64,000 nucleotides of DNA from Desnuesiella massiliensis (GTDB taxonomy: Bacteria; Bacillota; Clostridia; Clostridiales; Clostridiaceae), in assembly GCF_001403615.1 (NCBI RefSeq), contig NZ_LN879457.1, forward strand, positions 682,001-746,000, written 5' to 3'. Every line of letters starts with the position of its first letter. Position 1 is the stretch's first letter. Position numbers and translations under genes: made by a program. Positions 26,801 to 34,631 of the stretch are shown here, one piece after another. The notes under the pieces were generated by a model. That model did no database searches, was not told where the DNA came from, and was given only the letters and a program-made list of their open reading frames with translations.

Positions 26801-26984
26801 CCCTGCTAGAACCAGAGGCTTCATCAAATAGAGCATAGCTTATAGCATCAAATATAGTAGTTTTACCTGCTCCAGTAGGGCCCGTTATAAGAAAAATATT
26901 TTTATCCTTTAACTGTGTAAAATCAATGGTTTCTTCCTCAGCATAAGGACCAAAGGCACTCATAGTTAACTTTAAGGGCTTCAT
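23847..26984 (-). CDS. sbcC: Exonuclease subunit SbcC (Rad50-like ATPase)
   Basis: A 1045-residue SMC-like protein. Walker A is GPTGAGKTTIFDA near residue 34. Two long coiled coils flank the zinc hook CPCPVCGSKEHP near residue 520. The C-terminal ABC signature is in TLSGGESFKASLALALG, followed by Walker B FVDEGFGTLD. With SbcD it cuts hairpin and palindromic DNA and processes double-strand ends. The start codon directly follows the SbcD stop, with GAGGTGA inside the sbcD end, so the two are coupled. Last gene of a three-gene operon with the diguanylate cyclase. Confidence 0.97.
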   Translation of the reverse strand: MKPLKLTMSAFGPYAEEETIDFTQLKDKNIFLITGPTGAGKTTIFDAISYALFDEASGSSRDKDSLRSDFASQDTPTFIKLEFELKGKIYSIIRYPQQERKKSRGEGVLLKNAEAELILPEGSVVTKVTSVNEKINELLGINKNQFRQIVMLPQGEFRRLLEADSSEREIIFRRIFGTQAFESIQRKLEDRKKILYRKISETKTKRDTHVKHLDAGENELLLSLINAENLNINEIKHYSREHIEHDEKQLLELTKKIESFKLAQISLQKSIIEGEEINNRLKERDLALKEYEEHFSKESEYEKKKMFLSKARKALEVELIEASLRDRQSSLSYSKRGYEEALKLLDNMEKALELSKENLKLQEASEPKRKLLSSKIVELKTYEAKVKKYAERKDNIIALEKSLKDKEVYLNNLRKTLEGDKLKLEKINMNFLEAQKSSVEKEKLDKLKVEKELILEELKRLYKHTQEYINNLSKYNSEKKVFEEFDIKYKDAKNHYEIMEDNFRRGQAGLLAQNLKEGCPCPVCGSKEHPKVAELIQGVPTEEVLKAAKIQYEKLKDRRDEMLQSLSDLNGIITKSKSIIEDEKSKLAPILGEAIENLPEIQWLNPIASLGQQLRSELNLILEQHSKLTSMLEKMPFLEESLKELNLGVKHKEEAIKNLESEYTELYGNVKSENELILSIELEIPEEIRCLNNLLHKIEELQQSLEALEKSYNQASDNYNNANKDFVASLTNKEVKLRNCEEAKKAVLHWQQQLSNKIEASGFKDYLEYTSFKLSEEEIMNLEKNISEYYQRLKILEDRKLKAINESEELKPVALEELNEKLKEAKYEEQQLSIKEKNIFSRINNNNKSLKEIEQISSLIEEDEAEYSVIGDLSSITNGDNPERITFERYVLAAYFDEIISAANLRLNKMAGGRFVLTRKSEKGKGRKQEGLELEVFDNYTGKSRHVKTLSGGESFKASLALALGLADVVQAYAGGINLDTMFVDEGFGTLDPESLDNAIETLIDLQNGGRLVGIISHVPELKERIAVRLEISPAKEGSKAKFII

Positions 26985-28187
26985 TTAGGTCACCTCTTTT
27001 TCTACAGATTCAATTACTTCTTTAACTATGCCTAATTTTTCATCCGTTAATTCCTTTCCTGACATGGAATTATAGAATTCTTTAAAAAGCTCTAATTTTG
27101 ATTTATTCTCATGACCTAAGGAGGCAGAAGTTTTGCTTTCTATTTTTTCTAGAGAGGTTTCTTTATGAAGTCCCATAATATTAGGATAAACCGCTCTAAG
27201 CTTTGAAATAGGATCTATGAGTTCCCCTTCATCTGTAAGTACGGCGTAGATATAGTCTTCAGTATTAGTACTTTTATAAACTTCAGGGTTTATAAGCTCA
27301 TTTAAAGGGCCTTTTATAATACGCATATCTCTTTTAGGAGTTAACTCCTTTAAGGTTACAGTAACTTCTCCCTTTTCATCTATATTAACTAGGGTTACGC
27401 CTTTTTTATGTTTAGTTTCAGAAAAAGAGTACTTTAAAAGGGAGCCGGAGTATCTTATAGTATCACTGCCAACCTTTTGAGGACTATGTAAGTGTCCTAG
27501 AGCAGTATAGTTAAAGCAATTGAAATATTCACCGCTGATTAAATCCGTGCCTCCGATACTTAAGGGTCTTTCAGAGTCTGAAGTCTCAAGTTCACCTAAC
27601 TTATGAGGATCCTCCTTAATAGATTCCAGTGCTAATTCTTTCATAAAGCTGACATAACCATGGGCTACCAATATATTTTTTTCTTCTTCCTTTAAAGTTT
27701 CTTTAATTTTATCTATTATTTTTTTCATAGCTAGATCATGAGTGGATATCTCTTCATCCTGAAGAATATGTTTTACTTCTCTAGGATCGCTATAAGGAAG
27801 TAGATAAAAATTGACAATGGTATTTCTATCCTCTAAGGTGACTTTTTTGACTTCTTTATCAAAGTTGCCTGCGATGTGCAGGCCGTTTCTATTTAAGATT
27901 TTGCTTCCAAAAGATAGCCTTTCAGCGCTGTCGTGATTTCCTGCTATGGCTAAAATAGGTATATTTAAGTCCAACAGAATTTTATTAAAAACACTATCTA
28001 AAAGTTCTACAGCCTCCACAGGGGGAATGCTTCTATCATATAAGTCTCCGGCGATAATTAAGGCATCAGGCCTTTCTTCTTCTAGTAGTTCTACAAGCTT
28101 TTCAAGGATAAATTTTTGATCCTCAATCATGCTGAACTCATTTACAATTTTTCCTATATGCCAATCTCCAGTATGAATAATTTTCAT
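26985..28187 (-). CDS. sbcD: Exonuclease subunit SbcD (Mre11-like nuclease)
   Basis: A 400-residue calcineurin-like phosphoesterase. Metal-binding motifs are in order: HTGDWHIGK near the start, IAGDLYDR near 48, AGNHDSAERL near 83, LVAHGY near 173 and TALGHLHSPQ near 229. It supplies the nuclease of the SbcCD complex. It starts 10 bases after the diguanylate cyclase stop, with AGGTGAGG as ribosome site, and its stop touches the sbcC start. Confidence 0.97.
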   Translation of the reverse strand: MKIIHTGDWHIGKIVNEFSMIEDQKFILEKLVELLEEERPDALIIAGDLYDRSIPPVEAVELLDSVFNKILLDLNIPILAIAGNHDSAERLSFGSKILNRNGLHIAGNFDKEVKKVTLEDRNTIVNFYLLPYSDPREVKHILQDEEISTHDLAMKKIIDKIKETLKEEEKNILVAHGYVSFMKELALESIKEDPHKLGELETSDSERPLSIGGTDLISGEYFNCFNYTALGHLHSPQKVGSDTIRYSGSLLKYSFSETKHKKGVTLVNIDEKGEVTVTLKELTPKRDMRIIKGPLNELINPEVYKSTNTEDYIYAVLTDEGELIDPISKLRAVYPNIMGLHKETSLEKIESKTSASLGHENKSKLELFKEFYNSMSGKELTDEKLGIVKEVIESVEKEVT

Positions 28188-28197
28188 AAAACCTCAC

Positions 28198-30435
28198 CTA
28201 TCCTAAGAATTCTATTGCATTTCTTCCTTTACCCTTAGCTTCATACAAGGCTTTATCTGAAGTATGAATAAGAGTTTCCTTATCTATATTGTTTTTAGGA
28301 ATGATAGAAGAAACACCTATGGTAATAGTTATATACTTTTCAACAGAGGAATAATTATGTTCTATTTTTAAGCTTTCAATGGCTTTTTTCATTCTTTTAG
28401 CAACACATAAAGCACCTTCAGCATTAGTGCTTGGAAGTACCACTATAAACTCATCTCCTCCATAACGAGCTACAAAGTCAGTACATCTTTTTAATGAATT
28501 TTGAAGTAGGGTAGCGATTTTACGAATAACCTCATCCCCTGCTAGATGGCCATAGTGATCGTTATATTCTTTGAAACAATCTATATCTACTATGAGCAAA
28601 GATAGGTAGTTAGAATATTCTTCTGATTTACTCCATTCTAAGCTAAAAAATTCGTCAAATCTTCTTCTATTTGGGATTCCAGTTAAACCATCTATTTCTG
28701 ATAACCTTAGGAGTTTTTCATTAATTTTCTCTAATTCCATCTGCGCATTTTTCCTAACCTTTATCTCTTCTGCTAGTTTTTCAGATTCTTGTGCATTATT
28801 TATAGCAATAGCAATATAAGAGCTAAGAGCCCTCACCATATCAAAGTTATATTGAGAGTATGCATTTTTTCTTTTGCTTTGCACTGTCAACACTCCAAGT
28901 ATTGTATCCTCCACTATTAAAGGATAATATATTATGGATTCCATCCTTCCACCTACAGAGTTCTTTCTTCCTTGTATATAGTTGGCATATTGATTTTCTA
29001 CATCATTAATCATGATTTCTTTTCTGTTTTTTAAGCACCATACCGCCCAGCTAGAAGTACTTTCTAGGGAGGTAGAAAATATAGGGGCCCTTACGGAATC
29101 TTCCATATATAATTTATATTCTATAATTTGTTTAGTTTCATTTGTAAGGCCAATACCAAAAACAGAGGCGTCCATTAAATGATTGATATTTTCATAAACC
29201 CTTATTAATATTTTCTCTAGGTTTAAAGTAGAGGTTATGCTTTGCCCTATGTCACTTATAATTTTAATATTATCATAAGCCTCTTGTAGCTCCTTTGAGC
29301 TTTGTTCTAATTCTTTGGTCTTCTGTTTTAGATCTATATTTATTAGCCTATATATTTCTTTTTCCTGCTGAGATTGCTCTACCTTAAATTGTGTGGTTAT
29401 GCTTCTTAGTTTTTGTTCTAACTCAAAGCTGTTAGCTTCTTTTTCGGCATTGTGAAATTTTTTATAGTAGAATAAAGTTTTTTCATAGTTTTCCATATGT
29501 TCATAAAGCTTAGCTAAGTAAGAATATACTTTTGCCATTAAGGATTTTGTATTAATTTCTTCAGCTAGGCTTAAGGCACTGTTTAGATATCTCAAAGCTA
29601 ATTCCATATTCCCCAAAATAGTCATTAGTTCATGAAAATCTATGTATATCTCTATCTGAATAAGTCTATCGCTTACATTTTGTGCTATACTTAAGCTAGC
29701 TTCAAAAAAATTTAGGGCTTTTTCATATAGCTCTTGTTTAAAGTATATTTTCCCTAGCTGATGTAAACTATAACATTCACCTATTTTATCATTATTTTCT
29801 TTACATATTTTTAAACTTTCATTAGTATATTTTTCTGCTAATTTATGCTCTTTCGAAAAATAATAAATAGATGCAATGTTTAAAAGTGGGATAGAGATAG
29901 AATTTTCATCCTTTAAATCTTCGCAAAGTTTTTTGCTTTTTAAGTAGTAGTCAAGAGCAGTAGTATAATCCTTAAATTCTTTATATATTTCACCTATATT
30001 ATTTAATAGGCCTGCCTCTAAAGTAGTATATTTAATGTGTTTAGCCAACTTTAAGGCTTCCATATAGTATTCTAGACCACGGTCATATATTTGAAGTTTA
30101 ATATTTACATTGCCTAAAGTATTAAGGGTCTCCACTTCATAGCTAGGAATATTTAATTTCTTGCTTATTTCTAGTGCTTGGAGCAAACTTGATAAAGCCA
30201 TCTCTAAATCTCCAAGAAGCCAATGGCTGCGTCCTATTCTAAATAAGCTTCTCGCTAAGCCTCTTTCATAGCCTTCTTTTATAGAAAGATTGTAAGCCTC
30301 CTTTGATAATTCAAGAGAATGCTTAGGATTTAATCTTTCTATTTCCTCAGAAAGATTATTTAGAGTATGGATTGTATCAACTATATTTTCACATTGGGAG
30401 AATTGTTCTTTATACATTTCAAGAATGTTATTCAA
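28198..30435 (-). CDS. TPR-GAF-GGDEF diguanylate cyclase
   Basis: A 745-residue soluble signalling protein. Tetratricopeptide repeats fill about residues 1-330 (RIGRSHWLLGDLEMALSSLL and repeated A/Y-G-F patterns). A coiled coil (to ~390), a GAF domain (~395-560), a second coiled coil and a GGDEF domain follow. The catalytic motif is an intact GGDEF in ARYGGDEFIVVLP, and the inhibitory I-site RCTD lies five residues before it, so it should make cyclic di-GMP with feedback control. The start is a TTG with CTGGAGGG upstream. It heads the transcript that continues into sbcD and sbcC, an unusual pairing of c-di-GMP signalling with a DNA-end nuclease. Confidence 0.93.
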   Translation of the reverse strand: MNNILEMYKEQFSQCENIVDTIHTLNNLSEEIERLNPKHSLELSKEAYNLSIKEGYERGLARSLFRIGRSHWLLGDLEMALSSLLQALEISKKLNIPSYEVETLNTLGNVNIKLQIYDRGLEYYMEALKLAKHIKYTTLEAGLLNNIGEIYKEFKDYTTALDYYLKSKKLCEDLKDENSISIPLLNIASIYYFSKEHKLAEKYTNESLKICKENNDKIGECYSLHQLGKIYFKQELYEKALNFFEASLSIAQNVSDRLIQIEIYIDFHELMTILGNMELALRYLNSALSLAEEINTKSLMAKVYSYLAKLYEHMENYEKTLFYYKKFHNAEKEANSFELEQKLRSITTQFKVEQSQQEKEIYRLINIDLKQKTKELEQSSKELQEAYDNIKIISDIGQSITSTLNLEKILIRVYENINHLMDASVFGIGLTNETKQIIEYKLYMEDSVRAPIFSTSLESTSSWAVWCLKNRKEIMINDVENQYANYIQGRKNSVGGRMESIIYYPLIVEDTILGVLTVQSKRKNAYSQYNFDMVRALSSYIAIAINNAQESEKLAEEIKVRKNAQMELEKINEKLLRLSEIDGLTGIPNRRRFDEFFSLEWSKSEEYSNYLSLLIVDIDCFKEYNDHYGHLAGDEVIRKIATLLQNSLKRCTDFVARYGGDEFIVVLPSTNAEGALCVAKRMKKAIESLKIEHNYSSVEKYITITIGVSSIIPKNNIDKETLIHTSDKALYEAKGKGRNAIEFLG

Positions 30436-30609
30436 TTGAAATCCCTCCAGCGCATATTAAATAAGCGAGTATATATAATAAATACGTGTTAATTTTAAAA
30501 GATTTTATTTTAATTCATATTAGTAATATAATTATATCAAAGATTTAAAAATTCAAATATAATATTTAGATCTTTGACAAAATTTTTATTACAAAAGGAG
30601 GAAAATATT

Positions 30610-30948
30610 GTGAATATTCAAATTTTTGGTACAAGTAAATGTTTTGATACAAAGAAAGCAGAACGTTATTTTAAAGAGAGAAGAATTAAATATCAGTTTA
30701 TTGATTTAAATATTAAAGGCTTAAGCAAGGGAGAATTACAAAATGTAAAAACTGCTGTAGGACTTGCAAATCTTATTAATAAGGAATCAAAGGAGTATGA
30801 GAAGTCAAACTTAGCGCAAATTAGAAATGATAGTACTAAGGAAGAGATATTACTAAATAATGCCAAGCTTTTTAAGACTCCCATAGTAAGAAATGGCAAG
30901 CAAGCTACCGTAGGTTATGAACCAGAGATTTGGAGTACTTGGGAATAA
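30610..30948 (+). CDS. ArsC/Spx-family thioredoxin-fold protein
   Basis: A 112-residue protein with the ArsC-like fold: IQIFGTSKCFDTKKAERYFKE at the start (single Cys, CxxT type), IKYQFIDLNIKGLSKGEL, and the C-terminal KTPIVRNGKQATVGYEPEIW. The family includes arsenate reductases and Spx regulators. With one N-terminal Cys and no CxxC it is closer to the YffB/ArsC-like group than to classical Spx. The GTG at 30610 is taken as start because AAAAGGAGGAAA lies just before it. It runs into the next gene with an 11-base gap. Confidence 0.82.
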   Translation: MNIQIFGTSKCFDTKKAERYFKERRIKYQFIDLNIKGLSKGELQNVKTAVGLANLINKESKEYEKSNLAQIRNDSTKEEILLNNAKLFKTPIVRNGKQATVGYEPEIWSTWE

Positions 30949-30959
30949 GGAGAAATTTT

Positions 30960-32141
30960 ATGAATGAACAGCGTAATATTAGATGGCAACAGGATATAGA
31001 ACAATTAGGAAGGAAGCTGCCAGAGGGACATAGGAACTTATTTTTTCATAGAAAAAAGCAGGAATTTTACAGAGATATTGAAGAGTTAAAAAATAATGTT
31101 CAATATTTTGATGACTATGAACTTTATGCTCAAATTGGTAAAATAGTTGCAGCCATTAAAGATGCGCATACATCAGCTTTTTTTAATTTCAGAAGTTTTT
31201 TACCTTTTGAATTATATTGGTTTGCAGACGGGATATACGTAGTTTCTACCACAGAAAAATATATAAAAGTTCTTAACTGTAAAATAACTCATATTAATGG
31301 AATCACTATGGAGGAAATCATTGATATAGTAAAGACTATAGTATCCTATGAAAATGAATCCTATCTTAAAGCTCAACTACCTAAATATCTACCAGCTATT
31401 GAATTATTATATGGTCTAGAGATAGTAGATGATATAGACAAAGTAAATACGACCTTTAAAGACATAGATGATAATAAGATAGAGCTTTGCATAGAATCAG
31501 AGAATCTAGAGGATTTTAGAAAAAATTTTATAAACAGTAGAAATGATGATTTAAGTAAGGACTTATTACCTCTTTACATGAGAAATCCACATAAATATTA
31601 TTGGCATGAATATTTAGAAGAATTTAAAACCTTGTATTTTAAATATAATGCTTGTAGGGAAATGGTTGGAGAGCCTATCAATAAAATTTGCAATGAAATG
31701 CTGTACTTATTAGAGAATGAGGATATAGATAAATTTGTAATAGATTTAAGAGATAATTTTGGTGGCAATTCAACCTTGTTAGATTCATTCATAAAAGCTT
31801 TATCAAAATATGAACATATAAATAAAAAAGGTAAGCTTTTTGTAATAGTAGGAAGAGAAACCTTTTCCTCTGCATTACTAAATACTTATTTACTAAAAAA
31901 TAAAACAGAAGCTATATTTGTAGGTGAGCCCACAGGAGGAAAACCTAATTGCTATGGAGAAATAGGAAGATTTATATTAAAAAATTCAGGTATAGTAATA
32001 ACCTATTCTACTAAATACTATGAGCTTATTGAAGATGATAATATGTTGTCTTTTGTACCAGATATTAGCTTAGAAATAGACATAGATAATTACATTAAAA
32101 ATCAAGATCCTTACTTAGAATATATTTTGGATAAAAAATAA
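30960..32141 (+). CDS. S41 (C-terminal processing)-type peptidase-like protein
   Basis: A 393-residue protein whose last third matches the S41/tail-specific protease core: KFVIDLRDNFGGNS (near residue 255), the nucleophile region VGRETFSSALLN (Ser near 305) and GEPTGGKPNCYGE. No signal peptide or membrane segment is seen, which is unusual for the family and suggests a cytoplasmic enzyme. No clear PDZ domain. ATG 30960 has AAGGAGAAA upstream and lies 11 bases after the ArsC-like gene, so both are probably co-transcribed. Substrate unknown. Confidence 0.82.
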   Translation: MNEQRNIRWQQDIEQLGRKLPEGHRNLFFHRKKQEFYRDIEELKNNVQYFDDYELYAQIGKIVAAIKDAHTSAFFNFRSFLPFELYWFADGIYVVSTTEKYIKVLNCKITHINGITMEEIIDIVKTIVSYENESYLKAQLPKYLPAIELLYGLEIVDDIDKVNTTFKDIDDNKIELCIESENLEDFRKNFINSRNDDLSKDLLPLYMRNPHKYYWHEYLEEFKTLYFKYNACREMVGEPINKICNEMLYLLENEDIDKFVIDLRDNFGGNSTLLDSFIKALSKYEHINKKGKLFVIVGRETFSSALLNTYLLKNKTEAIFVGEPTGGKPNCYGEIGRFILKNSGIVITYSTKYYELIEDDNMLSFVPDISLEIDIDNYIKNQDPYLEYILDKK

Positions 32142-32168
32142 ATTAACTTCATAAATAAAACCATATTT

Positions 32169-32200
32169 AGCATCAGGTAGTAAGATACCTGGTGCTTTTA
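32169..32200 (+). terminator. Terminator after the S41-like gene
   Basis: AGCATCAGGTA (32169-32179) pairs with TACCTGGTGCT (32186-32196; one G-U), followed by TTTTA. Confidence 0.88.
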
Positions 32201-32319
32201 TCTAGTTTATTCATGGATTTACAGAAATAAACATATGTTAATAATTTATTTACAATATTGTCACCATACAGACACTTTAAGAAAATAGAATCTTATTATA
32301 TTTAACAGGAGGCCATGGT

Positions 32320-33006
32320 ATGAAAGAGAAAATTTTGATTGTTGATGATGAGGACAGAATACGAAAGCTCATAGGAGCATACTTAAAAAGAGAGGGTTAT
32401 GAATTCCTAGAAGCTGAAAATGGGTTAGAAGCTTTAAATATGTTTAAGGAAGAGAAGGTACACTTAGTAATACTTGATGTAATGATGCCTGTAATGGATG
32501 GATGGTCAGTTTGTAGAGAACTTAGAAAATCTTCCAATGTACCTATTATTTTTCTCACAGCTAAAGGTGAAGATGAGGATCAATTATTAGGTTTTGAATT
32601 AGGAACAGATCACTATATAACCAAGCCTTTTGATATGAGACTCTTACTTGCAAAGGTAAAATCCTTGATAAAGAGAGCTTATTATCTTGAAGCTGAGTTA
32701 AAGAAAGAATTATATTTTGAAGGATTACATATTGATGAATTATCTCATAAGGTTACCATTGATGGAGAAATGGTTAACTTAGCACCTAAGGAGTATGATT
32801 TATTATTGTACTTTGCGTATAATAATGGTATCGTTTTAAGCAGAGAGAAGATATTAGATTATATTTGGGGTATAGATTTTTATGGAGATGATAGAACCAT
32901 AGATAGCCATATCAAAAGATTAAGAGAAAAGCTAGGGGAAAAAGCCTATTTAATATCTACTGTAAGAGGAGTGGGATATAAATTTGAAGGGGAAAGTGAA
33001 AAATAA
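32320..33006 (+). CDS. OmpR/PhoB-family response regulator
   Basis: A 228-residue two-domain regulator. The receiver has the acidic pair DDED at the start, the phospho-acceptor D53 in LVILDVMMP, and the conserved Lys in ITKPFD. The winged-helix domain ends with TIDSHIKRLREKLGEKAYLISTVRGVGYKFE. The ribosome site is ACAGGAGG. It overlaps the histidine kinase start and is immediately upstream of the LTA-synthase fusion gene, which makes the cell envelope a likely target (inference). Confidence 0.95.
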   Translation: MKEKILIVDDEDRIRKLIGAYLKREGYEFLEAENGLEALNMFKEEKVHLVILDVMMPVMDGWSVCRELRKSSNVPIIFLTAKGEDEDQLLGFELGTDHYITKPFDMRLLLAKVKSLIKRAYYLEAELKKELYFEGLHIDELSHKVTIDGEMVNLAPKEYDLLLYFAYNNGIVLSREKILDYIWGIDFYGDDRTIDSHIKRLREKLGEKAYLISTVRGVGYKFEGESEK

Positions 33007-34486
33007 GAGCAGTATAACTAAAAAACTTTTTATAATAACCTTTATAGTATTTGTTGCTTTTTTAATTAGCACATTAATTGTTCAATCGTTATTTTTTGAA
33101 AAACTCTATATAGGCAAAAAGAAAAATGATTTAAAAGTTGGCATAGAGAAATTTAAAACAGAATATAATAAGGCTGAAACTAATGAAAAGGCGTTAAGCC
33201 TCATAGAAGAGTATGAGGATAGTTATAATATAAAAATTATAATAGATGATAAACTTAATAAGGTAAGACTATCTACAGTACAACCTAAAAATAGAACAGA
33301 CTTATATAAATTTAGAGAACTTACGGATTTTATAAAGAGATGGAATGAAAATTTAAAACCGCCAGATACGGTTGAAATAAAACCTGGCACAACAAATATA
33401 ATCATGAAAAAAGGAGAAATGGATAACCGATATTTAATTGGTATCATACCATTAAATGTAGGGGAAAAAACTATTTATTCAATTTCTTCTCTTCAACCAG
33501 TAAATGAAGCGGTATCAGTCATAGAGAGATTGTATATGTACTTTTTTATTGGAGCGATTTTTTTAACCATTTTTCTAGCACTAATATTTTCTAATATGAT
33601 AGTTAAGCCGTTATTAAAAATTAATAAAGCAGCCACTAAGATGGCTCAGCTAGATTTTACAGAAAAATGTGAGGTAAATAGTAAGGATGAGATAGGTAAT
33701 GTAGCAGCTTCGTTGAATTTTCTATCTGAAAATCTAGATTTTGCTCTAAGCTCCTTAAAAGAGGCTAATGCTAAACTAGAGGAAGACATAGAGAAGGAAA
33801 GAAAGCTGGAGAAGATGAGAAAGGAATTTGTGGCAGCGGTGTCTCATGAATTAAAGACTCCTATAAGCTTAATAGATGGATATGCTATTGGATTAAAAGA
33901 CGATATCTTCGAGGGGGAGGAAAAAGATTATTATTTAGATATAATAAGCGATGAGGCTAGAAAAATGGGGAATCTAGTTTCGGACATGCTGGATTTATCT
34001 CATATAGAATCAGGTCTTTATAATCTTAATAAAGAAGAATTTGATATCACAGAGCTTATAAGCTTTACACTAAGAAAATATGAGCATCATATAGCTGAGA
34101 AAGGGGTAGCATTAGAAGTTAGTCTTTTAGAGAGAACAAGGGTATATGCAGATTTAAATAGAATGGAACAGGTCATTACAAATTTTATAACCAATGCTTT
34201 AAGGTATGTGAATGAGCAGGGAATAATAAAGGTATCTATGATAGATAGAGAAACTTCTATTTTCATTGAAGTTGAAAATACTGGAGAACATATTCCGCAA
34301 GATGAACTATCAAAAATATGGGATAAATTCTATAAGATTGACAAGTCTAGAAATAGAAAATTAGGGGGTACAGGTATTGGGTTATCTATAGTAAAAAATA
34401 TTTTAATGCTTCATAATTATCCCTTTGGGGTAGAAAACACTGAAATTGGAGTGAAATTTTATTTTGCAATTCCTAAAAGAATATAA
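32984..34486 (+). CDS. Membrane sensor histidine kinase
   Basis: A 500-residue kinase. Transmembrane segment 1 is near residues 14-37, an extracytoplasmic sensor spans about 38-185, transmembrane segment 2 is near 187-210, followed by HAMP, HisKA with phosphorylated H288 in AAVSHELKTP, and an ATPase domain (NFITNALRY; GGTGIGLSIVKNI). It overlaps the regulator gene by 23 bases. The start is TTG 32984 or GTG 32996; neither has a well-spaced ribosome site, so translation is probably coupled. The signal sensed is unknown. Confidence 0.94.
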   Translation: MKGKVKNKSSITKKLFIITFIVFVAFLISTLIVQSLFFEKLYIGKKKNDLKVGIEKFKTEYNKAETNEKALSLIEEYEDSYNIKIIIDDKLNKVRLSTVQPKNRTDLYKFRELTDFIKRWNENLKPPDTVEIKPGTTNIIMKKGEMDNRYLIGIIPLNVGEKTIYSISSLQPVNEAVSVIERLYMYFFIGAIFLTIFLALIFSNMIVKPLLKINKAATKMAQLDFTEKCEVNSKDEIGNVAASLNFLSENLDFALSSLKEANAKLEEDIEKERKLEKMRKEFVAAVSHELKTPISLIDGYAIGLKDDIFEGEEKDYYLDIISDEARKMGNLVSDMLDLSHIESGLYNLNKEEFDITELISFTLRKYEHHIAEKGVALEVSLLERTRVYADLNRMEQVITNFITNALRYVNEQGIIKVSMIDRETSIFIEVENTGEHIPQDELSKIWDKFYKIDKSRNRKLGGTGIGLSIVKNILMLHNYPFGVENTEIGVKFYFAIPKRI

Positions 34487-34498
34487 ATACACCTTAAT

Positions 34499-34535
34499 AA
34501 AGGCGTAGAACTACAAGGTTCTATGCCTTTTGTTT
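34499..34535 (+). terminator. Terminator after the two-component operon
   Basis: AAAGGCGTAGAAC (34499-34511) pairs with GGTTCTATGCCTTT (34517-34530), with T-rich tail. It separates the two-component genes from the LTA-synthase fusion, which has its own start region containing the palindrome GTGATATCAC near 34557. Confidence 0.85.
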
Positions 34536-34631
34536 ACAATTTATTAACTATATGGTGATATCACTGTCACAGTAGGATAGTAGTATAAAGCTTAAAATGA
34601 TTAAACTATTATATATGGGTTGGTGTTAGTT

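Noticed and set aside
23847..28187. SbcCD as a dedicated phage-defence system
   Set aside because: Both proteins are of normal housekeeping type and there are no defence genes around them.
34557..34566. GTGATATCAC palindrome as a defined operator
   Set aside because: Ten bases in an AT-rich leader with no second copy; left as a remark only.
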